Part shown: piece after piece, positions 6,523 through 15,135 of the stretch
How positions within the stretch are numbered: the stretch's first letter is position 1
How the letters are laid out: every line of letters begins with the position of its first letter
Source of the DNA: Flavobacteriaceae bacterium
Lineage (GTDB): Bacteria; Bacteroidota; Bacteroidia; Flavobacteriales; Flavobacteriaceae
Assembly (NCBI GenBank): GCA_002691645.1
Contig: NZIP01000061.1
Coordinates: 36,112 to 73,822 of the forward strand
Reading direction: 5' to 3'
Length of the DNA: 37,711 nt
The notes under the pieces: model-generated
Told to the model about the DNA's origin: nothing
The model's input: only the letters and a program-made list of their open reading frames with translations
Database searches by the model: none
Translations under genes and position numbers: made by a program

Positions 6523-8712
6523 ATGCTTATTCAACGGTACTTAAAGCTTTTCCTTTTTTTGTTTGGGACCTATTGGTCAAATGCTCAAAATGAATTTGAT
6601 CAATACCAAGAAGCTTTTGATCAAGTTGAGTTGTACTCCATCGAAAATGAGGTTGATTTAGGCATTTTGGAGTTGGAGGCTGTTTTGCAAAATGCAGAAA
6701 AAAATGGAAACAGTAAACTACTTATCGCTGTATACCATAAAATTGCAGAACTCTATTTAGAAAATAAAAATCTAGATTCGGCAACTTTCTATTTGAGCAG
6801 AACCAGACTAATGCTCAGTCAAAACTTATATCCATTTGCAAATTCATATCAAAAATATTTAGAAGGACTCAGGGAATATAGGGTGCAAGAAAAAAATTTA
6901 ATTGCCCAAAGATCCATAGCTAAGGCAGAGGTTCTAATCGACGAGTCACAAATGGCGAGCAATGATATCAAATTGTTGGAAAAACGCCAATATCTAAAAG
7001 CAAAACTACACATACTTCAAGACGATAATGATGAGTCTGAAAAACTACTAAATGCACTAGTAGTTAAAAGTGATGATTTGATCAAATTAAAAGCTTCTCG
7101 TGATTTGGCCCAGTGGTATTTAGCCCAAGCTAGACCTAAGGATGCGATCTATTTCGCCAATCTCGCTTTAGATCTCTCACTAAAATACAATTTGAAAAAG
7201 CTAGGTTTAGCCTTAAAAAAAGTTTTAATTCAAGCCTATTACGACACTAAAAATTACGAAGAAGCTTTAGGTCTAACTCTGGAACTTATTGAACATTCGG
7301 ATTTAGCTGTGAGCTCTTCAGCGCAAACATCGGATAGTACTATTACCAAAACCGTACAACTTCAACAAGGGTATATTGAAAACCTACAGGACAAAATTTC
7401 TGAATTGAATCGATCCAATTCTAGATCAGAATTGACTGCCATTTTGAGTTCAGCAATTCTAACGATAATCACAATTGTCACTTTCACATTGTACAGAAAT
7501 AATCAAATTAAACTAAAGACTAATGATCTTCTAGCAAATAAGAATAGAGAACTCATAAAGGCGAGAGATAACGCTCTGATTGCAATGAAGACAAAGATGG
7601 ACTTTTTGTCCACCGTGACCCATGAATTGCGCACACCACTTTATGCCATAACAGGTCTTACTCATTTGCTTATAGAAGAAGAACCAAATAAATCACAGAT
7701 GGAGCATTTGAAGTCATTGAAATATTCGGGAGATTATTTAATGAATTTCATCAATGACATTCTTCAAATTAACAAAATTGAAGCAGACGAGGTTGAACCA
7801 CTAAAGATTGAATTTCAATTAGAAAAATTATTAAAGGAAGCCCTTGAAGGCATTCGTGTTAACGCCAAGAAAAAAGGGGTTAATCTTCAGCTTCACTACG
7901 ACCGAGCTATCCCTGATAAATTATTAGGTGATCCGGCAAAGATGACTCAGATTTTTATGAATCTGCTTATGAATGCCGACAAATTCACCAAAGAAGGTCA
8001 AATAGAAATTGTGGCTAAAATCAAAAAACAAGATGAAAAATTTGTCACCGTTTACTTTGAGGTTTCTGATACAGGTATAGGGATTTCAGAAGAACAGCAA
8101 CAATACATATTTGAGAGTTTTAAGCAGGGATCTGTTCAAATCAATCGAAAGTATGGCGGAACAGGTCTAGGACTCACTATAGTAAAATCTTTACTAGGTC
8201 TTTTCAATAGCCATATTCATATTGATAGCGAATTAAATGTGGGAACAACTTTCTTTTTTGACTTAATCTTTGAATATGAGTTCAAAACAGAAGAGGAACA
8301 AGAAAACATAGTGGGCAATGACTATGAAATTTTAAAGGGTAAGCATTTGTTATTGGTGGAAGACAACAAAATCAATCAGGTTATAACCAAGAAAATGCTC
8401 ACCAAAAAAGGAATGAGTTGCGATATCGTGGCCACTGGGAATGATGCTATTGATCATGCGAAAAACACGAAATATGACGCCATATTAATGGACATACACA
8501 TGCCCGGCATAAGCGGTGAAGAGGCTACAATTCAAATTCGCAAATTCGACAAAAAAACACCAATTATTGCTCTCACAGCTATTTCGCAGGAAGACAGTCA
8601 AGATAACTTTTTCAAGGCCGGTTGTAATGACGTAGTAACTAAACCCTTTAAACCTAATGTTTTTTATGACACCATTAAGGAATTTATTGAGTTAAATTCA
8701 CGTTTAGTTTAG
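6523..8712 (+). CDS. Hybrid sensor histidine kinase with periplasmic TPR-like sensor and receiver domain
   Basis: A 729-residue two-component hybrid kinase. It begins with a signal peptide (about 1-21, ending SNA). A helical, TPR-like sensor region (about 25-290) should lie in the periplasm, followed by one membrane span at about 305-326. The HisKA domain has the phospho-acceptor His367 in THELRTPLYAI. The ATPase domain shows the N box (NLLMNADKFTKEG), DTGIGI and GTGLGLTIV. The receiver domain at about 605-720 has the acidic pair near VEDN, phospho-acceptor Asp657 in LMDIHMPG and the late lysine in KPFKP. No DNA-binding output domain is attached, so a separate partner is needed. It lies 3 bp after gap and ends 29 bp inside lpxK. 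Confidence 0.92.
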   Translation: MLIQRYLKLFLFLFGTYWSNAQNEFDQYQEAFDQVELYSIENEVDLGILELEAVLQNAEKNGNSKLLIAVYHKIAELYLENKNLDSATFYLSRTRLMLSQNLYPFANSYQKYLEGLREYRVQEKNLIAQRSIAKAEVLIDESQMASNDIKLLEKRQYLKAKLHILQDDNDESEKLLNALVVKSDDLIKLKASRDLAQWYLAQARPKDAIYFANLALDLSLKYNLKKLGLALKKVLIQAYYDTKNYEEALGLTLELIEHSDLAVSSSAQTSDSTITKTVQLQQGYIENLQDKISELNRSNSRSELTAILSSAILTIITIVTFTLYRNNQIKLKTNDLLANKNRELIKARDNALIAMKTKMDFLSTVTHELRTPLYAITGLTHLLIEEEPNKSQMEHLKSLKYSGDYLMNFINDILQINKIEADEVEPLKIEFQLEKLLKEALEGIRVNAKKKGVNLQLHYDRAIPDKLLGDPAKMTQIFMNLLMNADKFTKEGQIEIVAKIKKQDEKFVTVYFEVSDTGIGISEEQQQYIFESFKQGSVQINRKYGGTGLGLTIVKSLLGLFNSHIHIDSELNVGTTFFFDLIFEYEFKTEEEQENIVGNDYEILKGKHLLLVEDNKINQVITKKMLTKKGMSCDIVATGNDAIDHAKNTKYDAILMDIHMPGISGEEATIQIRKFDKKTPIIALTAISQEDSQDNFFKAGCNDVVTKPFKPNVFYDTIKEFIELNSRLV

Positions 8713-9685
8713 CACTTATTTTCTCGAAAAATTCACTTTCCTGATTAAATAGAAAATGATGTGCTACTTTAATTACTTGCATTTTTGTTTTTAGATTTGA
8801 CAATTTTACTTCATCCTTTTCCGTAGTCAAAACACATTTGAACGTATTCAAGGTCTCTAAATCTTTTACCGTGTAATTGTGATGGTCTGGAAACTTCAAC
8901 AAGGTATAGTTCAAATTCATCCCATTCAAGTAAGCCTCAAGCTCTTCAGTACTAGCTAATCCAGTCGCTAGAGCCAATTCATTTTTTTGATATGAACAAA
9001 GCTCTTCAAGATTTTCTGGTCTTATTTCTTCATATTGTAGAGAACAAAAATAAACCTGATCAAACGGAGTTTTTAATTCAGATTTAAATCGCTCAGCATC
9101 AATTAAGGTCAAGCTTTGAGGGCATTTTGTAATAAGAAGAAAATCTGCTCGCGCTGTTTGATTTTTGTGATCGCGCAAACTACCTTTAGGTAGATAATCG
9201 TCTTTAAAAAAAGGATTGCCAAAGGTGGTTAGTAAAAGATTTACAGTGGCTCTTATTTTACGATGTTGAAAAGCATCATCGAATAATATCAAACAATTAG
9301 GGTGCTTTTGATATATGTAATTTACCGCTCTAGTTCTATTGGCATCAATGATAAGTGCGATATCTGACTGGAATTTTTTCCAAATCTGAAAAGGTTCATC
9401 CCCCAAGTCTTTTACACCATGTTTTTTATCAGCTATAATCATTCCAGTAGATTCTCGTTTGTAGCCTCGAGTTACAACTGCAATTGAACATTGAGCTTTA
9501 AACATTGTAATGAGTTTTTCAACCATTGGTGTTTTTCCTGTTCCTCCAATCGATAAATTTCCAACACAAATTGAAGGCTGATTTACTTGAACTGAAGCCA
9601 AAAGGCCAATGTCATAGAAATAATTTCTTATAAAGACAACTGATTGATAGGCTTTAGCCAATAAATAAAAAACCATAGATTTCAT
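8684..9685 (-). CDS. lpxK: Tetraacyldisaccharide 4'-kinase LpxK
   Basis: LpxK phosphorylates the 4' position of the lipid A disaccharide at the inner face of the cytoplasmic membrane. The 333-residue protein has the hydrophobic N-terminal helix typical of the family (about 3-30), the P-loop-like GNLSIGGTGKTP at 42-53, a VTRGYKR stretch, and the FDDAFQHRK motif with conserved DDxxQHR residues. The late VLTTEKD stretch is also typical. It shows that the organism makes lipid A. The start is taken at 9685; MVFYLL at 9676 is an alternative. The gene is convergent to the kinase gene and overlaps it by 29 bp. Confidence 0.94.
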   Translation of the reverse strand: MKSMVFYLLAKAYQSVVFIRNYFYDIGLLASVQVNQPSICVGNLSIGGTGKTPMVEKLITMFKAQCSIAVVTRGYKRESTGMIIADKKHGVKDLGDEPFQIWKKFQSDIALIIDANRTRAVNYIYQKHPNCLILFDDAFQHRKIRATVNLLLTTFGNPFFKDDYLPKGSLRDHKNQTARADFLLITKCPQSLTLIDAERFKSELKTPFDQVYFCSLQYEEIRPENLEELCSYQKNELALATGLASTEELEAYLNGMNLNYTLLKFPDHHNYTVKDLETLNTFKCVLTTEKDEVKLSNLKTKMQVIKVAHHFLFNQESEFFEKISAKLNVNLTQ

Positions 9686-9852
9686 AGTTAAGGTTAAAAG
9701 TATATAATCTAAATTGTTCGATCTCTTAAGTTTTTGTGAATTTCAATAAAGTTATGATCGGCGAGACGGAAGTATATTTCTAAAAGACAAACTATATGTT
9801 GTTCAAAAACTTATGCGATATTTGAATTATCTTGACACTTACCTTAAAGCGT

Positions 9853-10635
9853 ATGACCATGAAAATATCTCTTTTGTTGGAAGAACTCAATAAGTGGGCG
9901 CCATTTAAAAATGCAGAAGATTACGATAATATTGGATTGTTAACTGGACAATTAGATACAACTGTAACGGGAGTTCTAGTAGCCTTAGACAGCACTGAAG
10001 AAGTAGTTCAAGAGGCTATAGATAAAAACTGTAATACGATAGTTGCATTTCACCCTATTGTATTTAAAGGACTGAAACAACTAAATGGGCAGACATATGT
10101 CGAAAGAGCTGTGGTCAAAGCAATACAAAATGACATTAATATTATCGCCTTACATACAGCATTGGATAATGTCGCACATGGAGTGAGTGGTCGAATGCTG
10201 AAGGAATTGAATGCAGAACCACTTTATATTTTGAATGCTAAATCTGAAAATCATGGCCTTGGTATGGTTGGTCAATTGCAAACTCCACATTCAGAAGAGA
10301 ATTTTCTCGAATTATTGAAAAATATTTTTCACCTAAAAACCTTAAGGCATTCTAAACTCTTGGCTAAACCGATCGAAAAAATTGCAGTTTTAGGAGGAAG
10401 CGGTTCTTTCGCTATAGAACTTGCAAAGAGATGTCAAGTAGACGCATACATAAGTGCAGATTTTAAGTATCACGACTTTTTTGCAGCAGACGACGAGTTG
10501 CTGTTAATCGATATAGGCCATTACGAATCTGAGCAATTCACAAAAAATTTAATTGTCGAATTCCTTACGCAAAAATTTACTAATTTTGTGGTCATTTTAT
10601 CACAAACAAAAACTAATCCCGTCAATTATTTTTAG
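9853..10635 (+). CDS. Nif3-like dinuclear metal center protein (YbgI/DUF34 family)
   Basis: A Nif3/YbgI-type protein of about 260 residues whose biochemical role is not settled, although it is often called GTP cyclohydrolase I type 2-like. Metal-ligand motifs are FHPIVFKGL, HTALDNV and DIGHYESEQ with its His and Glu. The first of the usual two histidines in HHP is Phe here. The protein lacks the roughly 100-residue PII-like insert of the longer family members and resembles the short E. coli form. ATG 9853 is used; ATG 9859 (MKISLL) is equally possible, and a TTG at 9832 would extend it without family support. The next gene starts 2 bp after its stop. Confidence 0.88.
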   Translation: MTMKISLLLEELNKWAPFKNAEDYDNIGLLTGQLDTTVTGVLVALDSTEEVVQEAIDKNCNTIVAFHPIVFKGLKQLNGQTYVERAVVKAIQNDINIIALHTALDNVAHGVSGRMLKELNAEPLYILNAKSENHGLGMVGQLQTPHSEENFLELLKNIFHLKTLRHSKLLAKPIEKIAVLGGSGSFAIELAKRCQVDAYISADFKYHDFFAADDELLLIDIGHYESEQFTKNLIVEFLTQKFTNFVVILSQTKTNPVNYF

Positions 10636-10637
10636 GT

Positions 10638-11420
10638 ATGGCAGCAAAGAAAGAACTCACCGTAGAAGATAAACTGAGAGCGCTTTACGATCTTCAACTC
10701 ATAGATTCGAGAATCGATAAAATCAGAAGTTTACGAGGAGAATTACCAATGGAGGTCCAAGATCTAGAAGACGAGGTTGCCGGCTTGAAAACTAGGGTAG
10801 ACAAGCTCAAATCTGAAATCGAAACACTCAATTTTGAAATTGGTGCTAAAAAGAATCTAATCGAAGAGTCTAAAGCACTCATTAAAAAATATTCGGAGCA
10901 ACAAAAAAATGTCCGTAACAATCGAGAGTTCAACTCAATTTCAAAAGAAATTGAATACCAAGAGCTAGAAATTGAATTGGCTGAAAAACACATCAAAGGT
11001 TTTAAAGTTCAAATAGACGAAAAGAAAGAGGTTATCAAAGAGACCAAAGACAAATTGTCTGCTAGAGACGAACATTTAAAACATAAAAAGGAAGAACTAG
11101 ATTCAATTTTAGCTGAAACTGAAAAAGAAGAAGGAGAACTTTTGAAAAAAAGTGAAGAGTACAAAACAAAAATCGAAGATCGATTAATCAGTGCATATAC
11201 AAGAATTCGCGAGAATGTGAAAAATGGATTGGCTGTGGTTTCCATAGAAAGAGGGGCCTCTGGAGGTTCGTTTTTTACGCTTCCTCCACAAGTACAAGTG
11301 GAAATTGCAACACGTAAAAAAGTAATCACTGATGAACACAGTGGAAGAATTTTAGTTGATCCTGATTTAGCTCAAGAAGAAGAAACCAAAATGTCAGGCA
11401 TCTTTTCTAAAATTGCTTAG
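10638..11420 (+). CDS. Coiled-coil protein of the C4 zinc-ribbon (CT398-like) family without zinc ligands
   Basis: A 260-residue soluble protein, dominated by a long antiparallel coiled coil (about 10-190) and a small C-terminal domain. The arrangement is that of bacterial zinc-ribbon proteins found next to nif3, and the FxxxPPQ and HSGRILVDPDL stretches match that domain. The four ligand positions, usually CGGC and CxxCGR, read SGGS and DEHSGR here, and the protein contains no cysteine at all. The ribbon therefore cannot bind zinc in the normal way. It is placed 2 bp after the Nif3-like gene, a pairing common in bacteria. The molecular function is unknown; family relatives have been linked to flagellar or secretion-chaperone-like roles. 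Confidence 0.82.
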   Translation: MAAKKELTVEDKLRALYDLQLIDSRIDKIRSLRGELPMEVQDLEDEVAGLKTRVDKLKSEIETLNFEIGAKKNLIEESKALIKKYSEQQKNVRNNREFNSISKEIEYQELEIELAEKHIKGFKVQIDEKKEVIKETKDKLSARDEHLKHKKEELDSILAETEKEEGELLKKSEEYKTKIEDRLISAYTRIRENVKNGLAVVSIERGASGGSFFTLPPQVQVEIATRKKVITDEHSGRILVDPDLAQEEETKMSGIFSKIA

Positions 11421-11462
11421 TATGAGAGTTTTGCCGCTAGATTTCTCCCATTTTATTTTGTA

Positions 11463-11479
11463 GGTCAATCTTATTGACC
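11463..11479. repeat. Short inverted repeat (hairpin) after the zinc-ribbon-like gene
   Basis: A perfect 6-bp stem, GGTCAA and TTGACC, with a 5-base loop lies 43 bp after the stop of the upstream gene. No strong T tract follows, so it is either a weak terminator or an operator in the leader of the photolyase operon. Confidence 0.4.
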
Positions 11480-11489
11480 AAAACTTTTA

Positions 11490-11500
11490 GTGTAATACAC
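11490..11500. promoter_or_regulatory. Palindrome GTGTAATACAC, candidate operator
   Basis: A perfect palindrome of two 5-bp arms around one base, about 60 bp upstream of the flavin reductase start. Its position suits a regulator site for the light-related operon. The binding protein is unknown, and AT-rich DNA gives short palindromes by chance. Confidence 0.3.
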
Positions 11501-11527
11501 CGATTGCTTAGTGCATCTTTTTCTTAT

Positions 11528-11561
11528 TTTGTTTAATAATTTTGTATTTTTGTTAAACAAA
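11528..11561. promoter_or_regulatory. Inverted repeat TTTGTTTAA-N16-TTAAACAAA with -7 boxes between the arms
   Basis: Two perfect 9-bp arms at 11528-11536 and 11553-11561 enclose 16 bp that hold two matches to the Bacteroidota -7 consensus TAnnTTTG (TAATTTTG at 11537-11544 and TATTTTTG at 11545-11552). The right arm reaches the A of the start codon at 11561. No TTG lies at the normal spacing, so the promoter may depend on an activator, or a dimeric regulator may cover it. The regulator is not encoded in the window. Confidence 0.5.
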
Positions 11562-12214
11562 TGATATTTACCGAAGAAAATTTACAAAGCCTCCCTTCAC
11601 GACACAGGGCTAATTTAATCAATAACTGCTGTGGCATCAGAACGGCTAACCTCATTGGAAGTGTTGATGAAGACTTAAGAGAAAACCTCTCTATTTTTAA
11701 CTCAGTTATGCACCTAGGCAGTGATCCGGTCCTAATTGGATTTATTTTGCGACCACTCACAGTGGAACGTCACACTTATGACAACATACAGCAAACCAAG
11801 TTTTTTAGTATAAATCAAATTCCAAAAGACTTGTATACAGAAGCACATCAAACTTCAGCGAAATACAAAAAAAACGAATCCGAATTTGAAACCTGCGCTA
11901 TTGAGCCAGAGTATTTTGATGACTATACAATACCATTTGTCAAAAAATCTAATATAAAAATAGCCTGCCGATATGAGAGTGAATACAACATTAAAGAGAA
12001 TGGCTGTGTGATGATTATCGGAAAAATTGAGATGATTGCAGTGGACGATTCGGGCGTCGGCCAAGACCTATGGATTAATCACGAAAAATTAAATTCAATA
12101 GGTATAGGAGGACTTGATACTTATTACAGCGTAAAATGCATGGATAGGCTTACTTATGCGCAAACTCACCAAGATTCAAAATCGATTTATGGCCCACAAA
12201 AAACTTCATCTTGA
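11561..12214 (+). CDS. Flavin reductase-like (FMN-binding split barrel) protein
   Basis: A 217-residue protein similar to the flavin reductase-like domain family (split beta-barrel, FMN binding). Supporting stretches are [36 protein letters not shown] near residues 30-65, typical of FMN contact, and [11 protein letters not shown] near 148-158. It starts the operon with DUF2256, DASH cryptochrome and iron-sulfur photolyase genes; the next gene overlaps its end by 26 bp. Such proteins recur beside flavobacterial cryptochrome genes. A role in supplying or reducing flavin for the photolyases is plausible, but that is an inference from context. Its leader holds several inverted repeats. Confidence 0.75.
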   Translation: MIFTEENLQSLPSRHRANLINNCCGIRTANLIGSVDEDLRENLSIFNSVMHLGSDPVLIGFILRPLTVERHTYDNIQQTKFFSINQIPKDLYTEAHQTSAKYKKNESEFETCAIEPEYFDDYTIPFVKKSNIKIACRYESEYNIKENGCVMIIGKIEMIAVDDSGVGQDLWINHEKLNSIGIGGLDTYYSVKCMDRLTYAQTHQDSKSIYGPQKTSS

Positions 12215-12323
12215 ACAAAAGATATGCCCTGGCTGTCAGCGTCCTTTCGAATGGCGTAAAAAATGGGAAAAAAATTGGGAAGATGTAAAATATTGTTCTA
12301 AAAAATGCAGGAAAAACAAATGA
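12189..12323 (+). CDS. DUF2256 zinc-finger-like mini-protein
   Basis: A 44-residue open frame that starts with an ATG inside the flavin reductase gene and stops at 12321-12323. The translation carries [16 protein letters not shown], then VKYCSKKCR, which is the DUF2256 pattern of two CxxC-like pairs (Cys13, Cys16, Cys36, Cys40) around an FxWRKKW core. It probably binds one zinc ion. DUF2256 genes are found again and again next to cryptochrome or photolyase genes, as here, but their role is unknown. The stop overlaps the best start of the next gene as ATGA, so translation is likely coupled. Confidence 0.88.
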   Translation: MAHKKLHLEQKICPGCQRPFEWRKKWEKNWEDVKYCSKKCRKNK

Positions 12324-13609
12324 AAAGCCTTCTTTGGTTTACCAAGGATTTAAGACCTTATGATCACGAAGGACTACAAATGGCCCTGAAAGAAAGTTCA
12401 GGTGTAATAGGAGTCTATTGTATTGATATAGATCGCTATAGTAATGAAAATGAATTTGGTTTTAGTCAGCGCTCAAAATTTCAATTGTCTTTGATTTTAG
12501 AAGCCTTAGTAGAACTCAAACAAGGATTACAACAACTCAATATTCCGCTGCTTATCGCTGAAAAATCTGCCTCAGACAGTATTCCGCAAATCATCGAGCA
12601 GCACCAAATTGATCAAGTACTATTCCAAGATGAGTGGTGCTCAGAAGAACAAAATGAATTAGAACTTCTGAAGTCTAAATCCAATAAAGCCATTTTCAAA
12701 AGCTATTTGGGCCAGTTCTTATGGCATCCAGAAGATGTTCCTTACAGTTTACAACAAGGAGAACTGCCTGACGTTTTTACCGTGTTTCGAAAAAAATGTG
12801 AAAAACTAGCTCGTGTTCGACCTTTGATTGAAAACTCTGCTATGTCTTCAAATTGCTTCGAATTGACCTCTGACGAAATTCCTTCTTTTAAAAGTTTGGA
12901 CGTAGAAAAACCAACACGTCATTCTCAATCAGCTTTTAAATTTCATGGGGGATATAAACAAGCCCAAAACCGACTGCAGTCTTATTTTTTTGACAATCAT
13001 CATTTATCCCGTTACAAAAAAACCCGTAATGGACTCTTGGGAACGGAATATTCGTCTAAATTTTCTCCTTGGCTTGCCATTGGAGCAATTAGTCCGCGAT
13101 ATATCTATCATAAAATAAAGGTATATGAACGAGAGCACATCAAAAATCAAGACACCTATTGGTTGGCCTTTGAACTCATGTGGCGCGACTATTTCAAATA
13201 TGTTTCACTAGAACATGGAAATGATCTCTTCAAACAAGCTGGAATTAAGAAAAGACACTATTCTTGGAGCAATAACCAGCGTTTATTTTTAAAATGGATT
13301 AACGGCCAGACCGGTGATTCTTTTGTAGATGCCAATATGATAGAATTGAAGCAAACCGGTTTTATGAGTAATCGAGGCAGACAAAACGTCGCGAGTTATC
13401 TCACTAAAGATCTCCAAATAGATTGGAGATGGGGTGCAGCTTATTTTGAAAGTATTTTATTGGATTACGATGTTCACAGCAATTGGGGTAATTGGCAATA
13501 TGTAGGTGGTGTTGGCAATGATCCAAGAGACCGAAAATTCAACACTCGACTTCAAGCAGAGCGATATGATCCAAAACAAGAATTTCAAAAACTATGGCTC
13601 AAACACTAA
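12320..13609 (+). CDS. DASH-family cryptochrome / photolyase
   Basis: A 429-residue flavoprotein of the photolyase superfamily. The N-terminal alpha/beta antenna domain starts [15 protein letters not shown]. The C-terminal FAD domain has [32 protein letters not shown] near residues 346-365 and [27 protein letters not shown], all close to Cry-DASH proteins. Known DASH enzymes repair cyclobutane pyrimidine dimers mainly in single-stranded DNA with blue light. ATG 12320 overlaps the DUF2256 stop as ATGA and gives the usual N-terminus; an in-frame ATG at 12305 would add five residues. The next photolyase gene overlaps its end by 16 bp. Confidence 0.94.
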   Translation: MKSLLWFTKDLRPYDHEGLQMALKESSGVIGVYCIDIDRYSNENEFGFSQRSKFQLSLILEALVELKQGLQQLNIPLLIAEKSASDSIPQIIEQHQIDQVLFQDEWCSEEQNELELLKSKSNKAIFKSYLGQFLWHPEDVPYSLQQGELPDVFTVFRKKCEKLARVRPLIENSAMSSNCFELTSDEIPSFKSLDVEKPTRHSQSAFKFHGGYKQAQNRLQSYFFDNHHLSRYKKTRNGLLGTEYSSKFSPWLAIGAISPRYIYHKIKVYEREHIKNQDTYWLAFELMWRDYFKYVSLEHGNDLFKQAGIKKRHYSWSNNQRLFLKWINGQTGDSFVDANMIELKQTGFMSNRGRQNVASYLTKDLQIDWRWGAAYFESILLDYDVHSNWGNWQYVGGVGNDPRDRKFNTRLQAERYDPKQEFQKLWLKH

Positions 13610-15135
13610 GACTTATTCTTGGAGACCAACTCAATTCAGAACACAGTTGGTTTAAGAAAAAAGAAGAACACGTCTGTTATCTCATGGCAGAGATACGACA
13701 AGAGACGGAGTACGTTAAACATCACATTCAAAAAATCACTGGCTTTTTTGCTGCCATGCGCTCATTCGCCAAAGAACTCGAGCAAAACGGACATCGAGTC
13801 GTGTATATCTCCATCTCTGAAAACAGACATAAATCCTTTGACACACTGATCGCTGAACAGCTTGAATTGCACAATATTAATAGATTTGAATATCTAGAAC
13901 CCGATGAATACCGTTTAGACGCGCAACTCAAAGACCTTTGTGCGCATTTTGAACAAAAAAATATAGCAACTCATATGCAGAGCAGTGAACACTTTCTGAC
14001 TCAAAGAGACACCTTAGCCGTATTTTTTGAAGGTAAAAAACAGGCCCTCATGGAGTCATTTTACAGAACGATGAGAAAGAAATCTGGTTATTTGATGCAT
14101 GGAGATCAGCCAGAAGGAGGTAAATGGAACTATGATGGCGAAAATCGATCCTCCTTTAAAGATCAAGTTCCTATTCCGTCCATTCCTAATCTGAAAAACA
14201 ATATCAAAGACATTCTAAATGAAATTCAATCAGAAAACATCGAATCTATTGGAGAAATTGAAGTCGATAATTTTAATTGGCCCATCAATCGCAAACAAGG
14301 CTTAGCATTACTTCAGCATTTTTGCGAAAACCTTCTTCCTTATTTTGGAAAGTTTCAGGATGCATTATACAGTGAAGACCCCTTTTTATTTCATTCTCGA
14401 TTGAGTTTTGCCCTTAATCTCAAAATGATAAGTCCTAAGGAAGTCATTGAACAAAGTATTGAAGCTTATCACCAAGACAGAGATGCTATCAGCTTGGCCC
14501 AAATTGAAGGTTTTGTGCGTCAAATTTTAGGATGGAGGGAATACATGAGAGGAATGTATTGGAGAGAAATGCCCGAATATGCTGATTTAAATGCTTTGGA
14601 ACACCACAAGCCCTTGCCCTCTTTTTATTGGACAGGAAAAACCAAAATGAAATGTCTTGAAAAGGCCATATCACAAAGTTTAAAATATTCTTATGCTCAT
14701 CATATTCAACGCCTAATGGTAACAGGTAATTTTGCCCTGCTTACCCAAATTGATCCAGATCAGTTAGATGAGTGGTATTTAGGTATTTACATCGATGCCA
14801 TTGAATGGGTAGAGATGCCTAATACGCGAGGGATGAGTCAATATGCAGACTTTGGAAAGATAGCTACCAAACCCTATATCAGTAGTGCCAATTATATCGA
14901 TAAGATGAGTAACTATTGTAAAGGCTGTCATTACAATGCCAAGGCAAAAAAAGGAGAGGACTCCTGTCCATTCAACAGTCTCTATTGGAATTTTTTAGAC
15001 CACCACAGGGCTAAACTGTCTAACAATCCACGTATGGGGATGATGTATCGTTTACTCGATAAAAAAAATCAAGAAGAAATGAAAGAAGTAAGAAATCGCG
15101 CTTCTAAGATTATCGAAAATCCAGACCTGTTCTAA
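13594..15135 (+). CDS. Iron-sulfur bacterial cryptochrome/photolyase (FeS-BCP, PhrB-like (6-4) photolyase)
   Basis: A 513-residue photolyase-related protein of the FeS-BCP group, typified by Agrobacterium PhrB. Four cysteines for a 4Fe-4S cluster are at 354, 442, 445 and 458, with the same spacing as Cys350, 438, 441 and 454 in PhrB. The histidine pair of AHHIQRLMVTGNF is at 369-370, which fits the PhrB active site for (6-4) photoproduct repair. The N-terminal [10 protein letters not shown] is typical of the antenna domain, which binds a lumazine in PhrB. It is the last gene of the light operon, overlaps Cry-DASH by 16 bp, and ends 4 bp inside clpP. Whether it repairs DNA or signals light is not decidable from sequence alone. 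Confidence 0.93.
   Translation: MAQTLRLILGDQLNSEHSWFKKKEEHVCYLMAEIRQETEYVKHHIQKITGFFAAMRSFAKELEQNGHRVVYISISENRHKSFDTLIAEQLELHNINRFEYLEPDEYRLDAQLKDLCAHFEQKNIATHMQSSEHFLTQRDTLAVFFEGKKQALMESFYRTMRKKSGYLMHGDQPEGGKWNYDGENRSSFKDQVPIPSIPNLKNNIKDILNEIQSENIESIGEIEVDNFNWPINRKQGLALLQHFCENLLPYFGKFQDALYSEDPFLFHSRLSFALNLKMISPKEVIEQSIEAYHQDRDAISLAQIEGFVRQILGWREYMRGMYWREMPEYADLNALEHHKPLPSFYWTGKTKMKCLEKAISQSLKYSYAHHIQRLMVTGNFALLTQIDPDQLDEWYLGIYIDAIEWVEMPNTRGMSQYADFGKIATKPYISSANYIDKMSNYCKGCHYNAKAKKGEDSCPFNSLYWNFLDHHRAKLSNNPRMGMMYRLLDKKNQEEMKEVRNRASKIIENPDLF

Noticed and set aside
9832-9852. TTG start seven codons upstream of the Nif3-like ATG
   Set aside because: Family members start at the MKI-like position; two ATG codons are available.
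10694-11329. Two Ser/Leu-rich open frames antisense to the coiled-coil gene
   Set aside because: They mirror the Lys/Glu-rich coiled coil of the real gene; reversed coding gives Ser, Leu and Phe runs. There is no independent support.
12305-12319. ATG five codons upstream of the cryptochrome start
   Set aside because: ATG 12320 overlaps the DUF2256 stop as ATGA and gives the usual N-terminus of DASH proteins.
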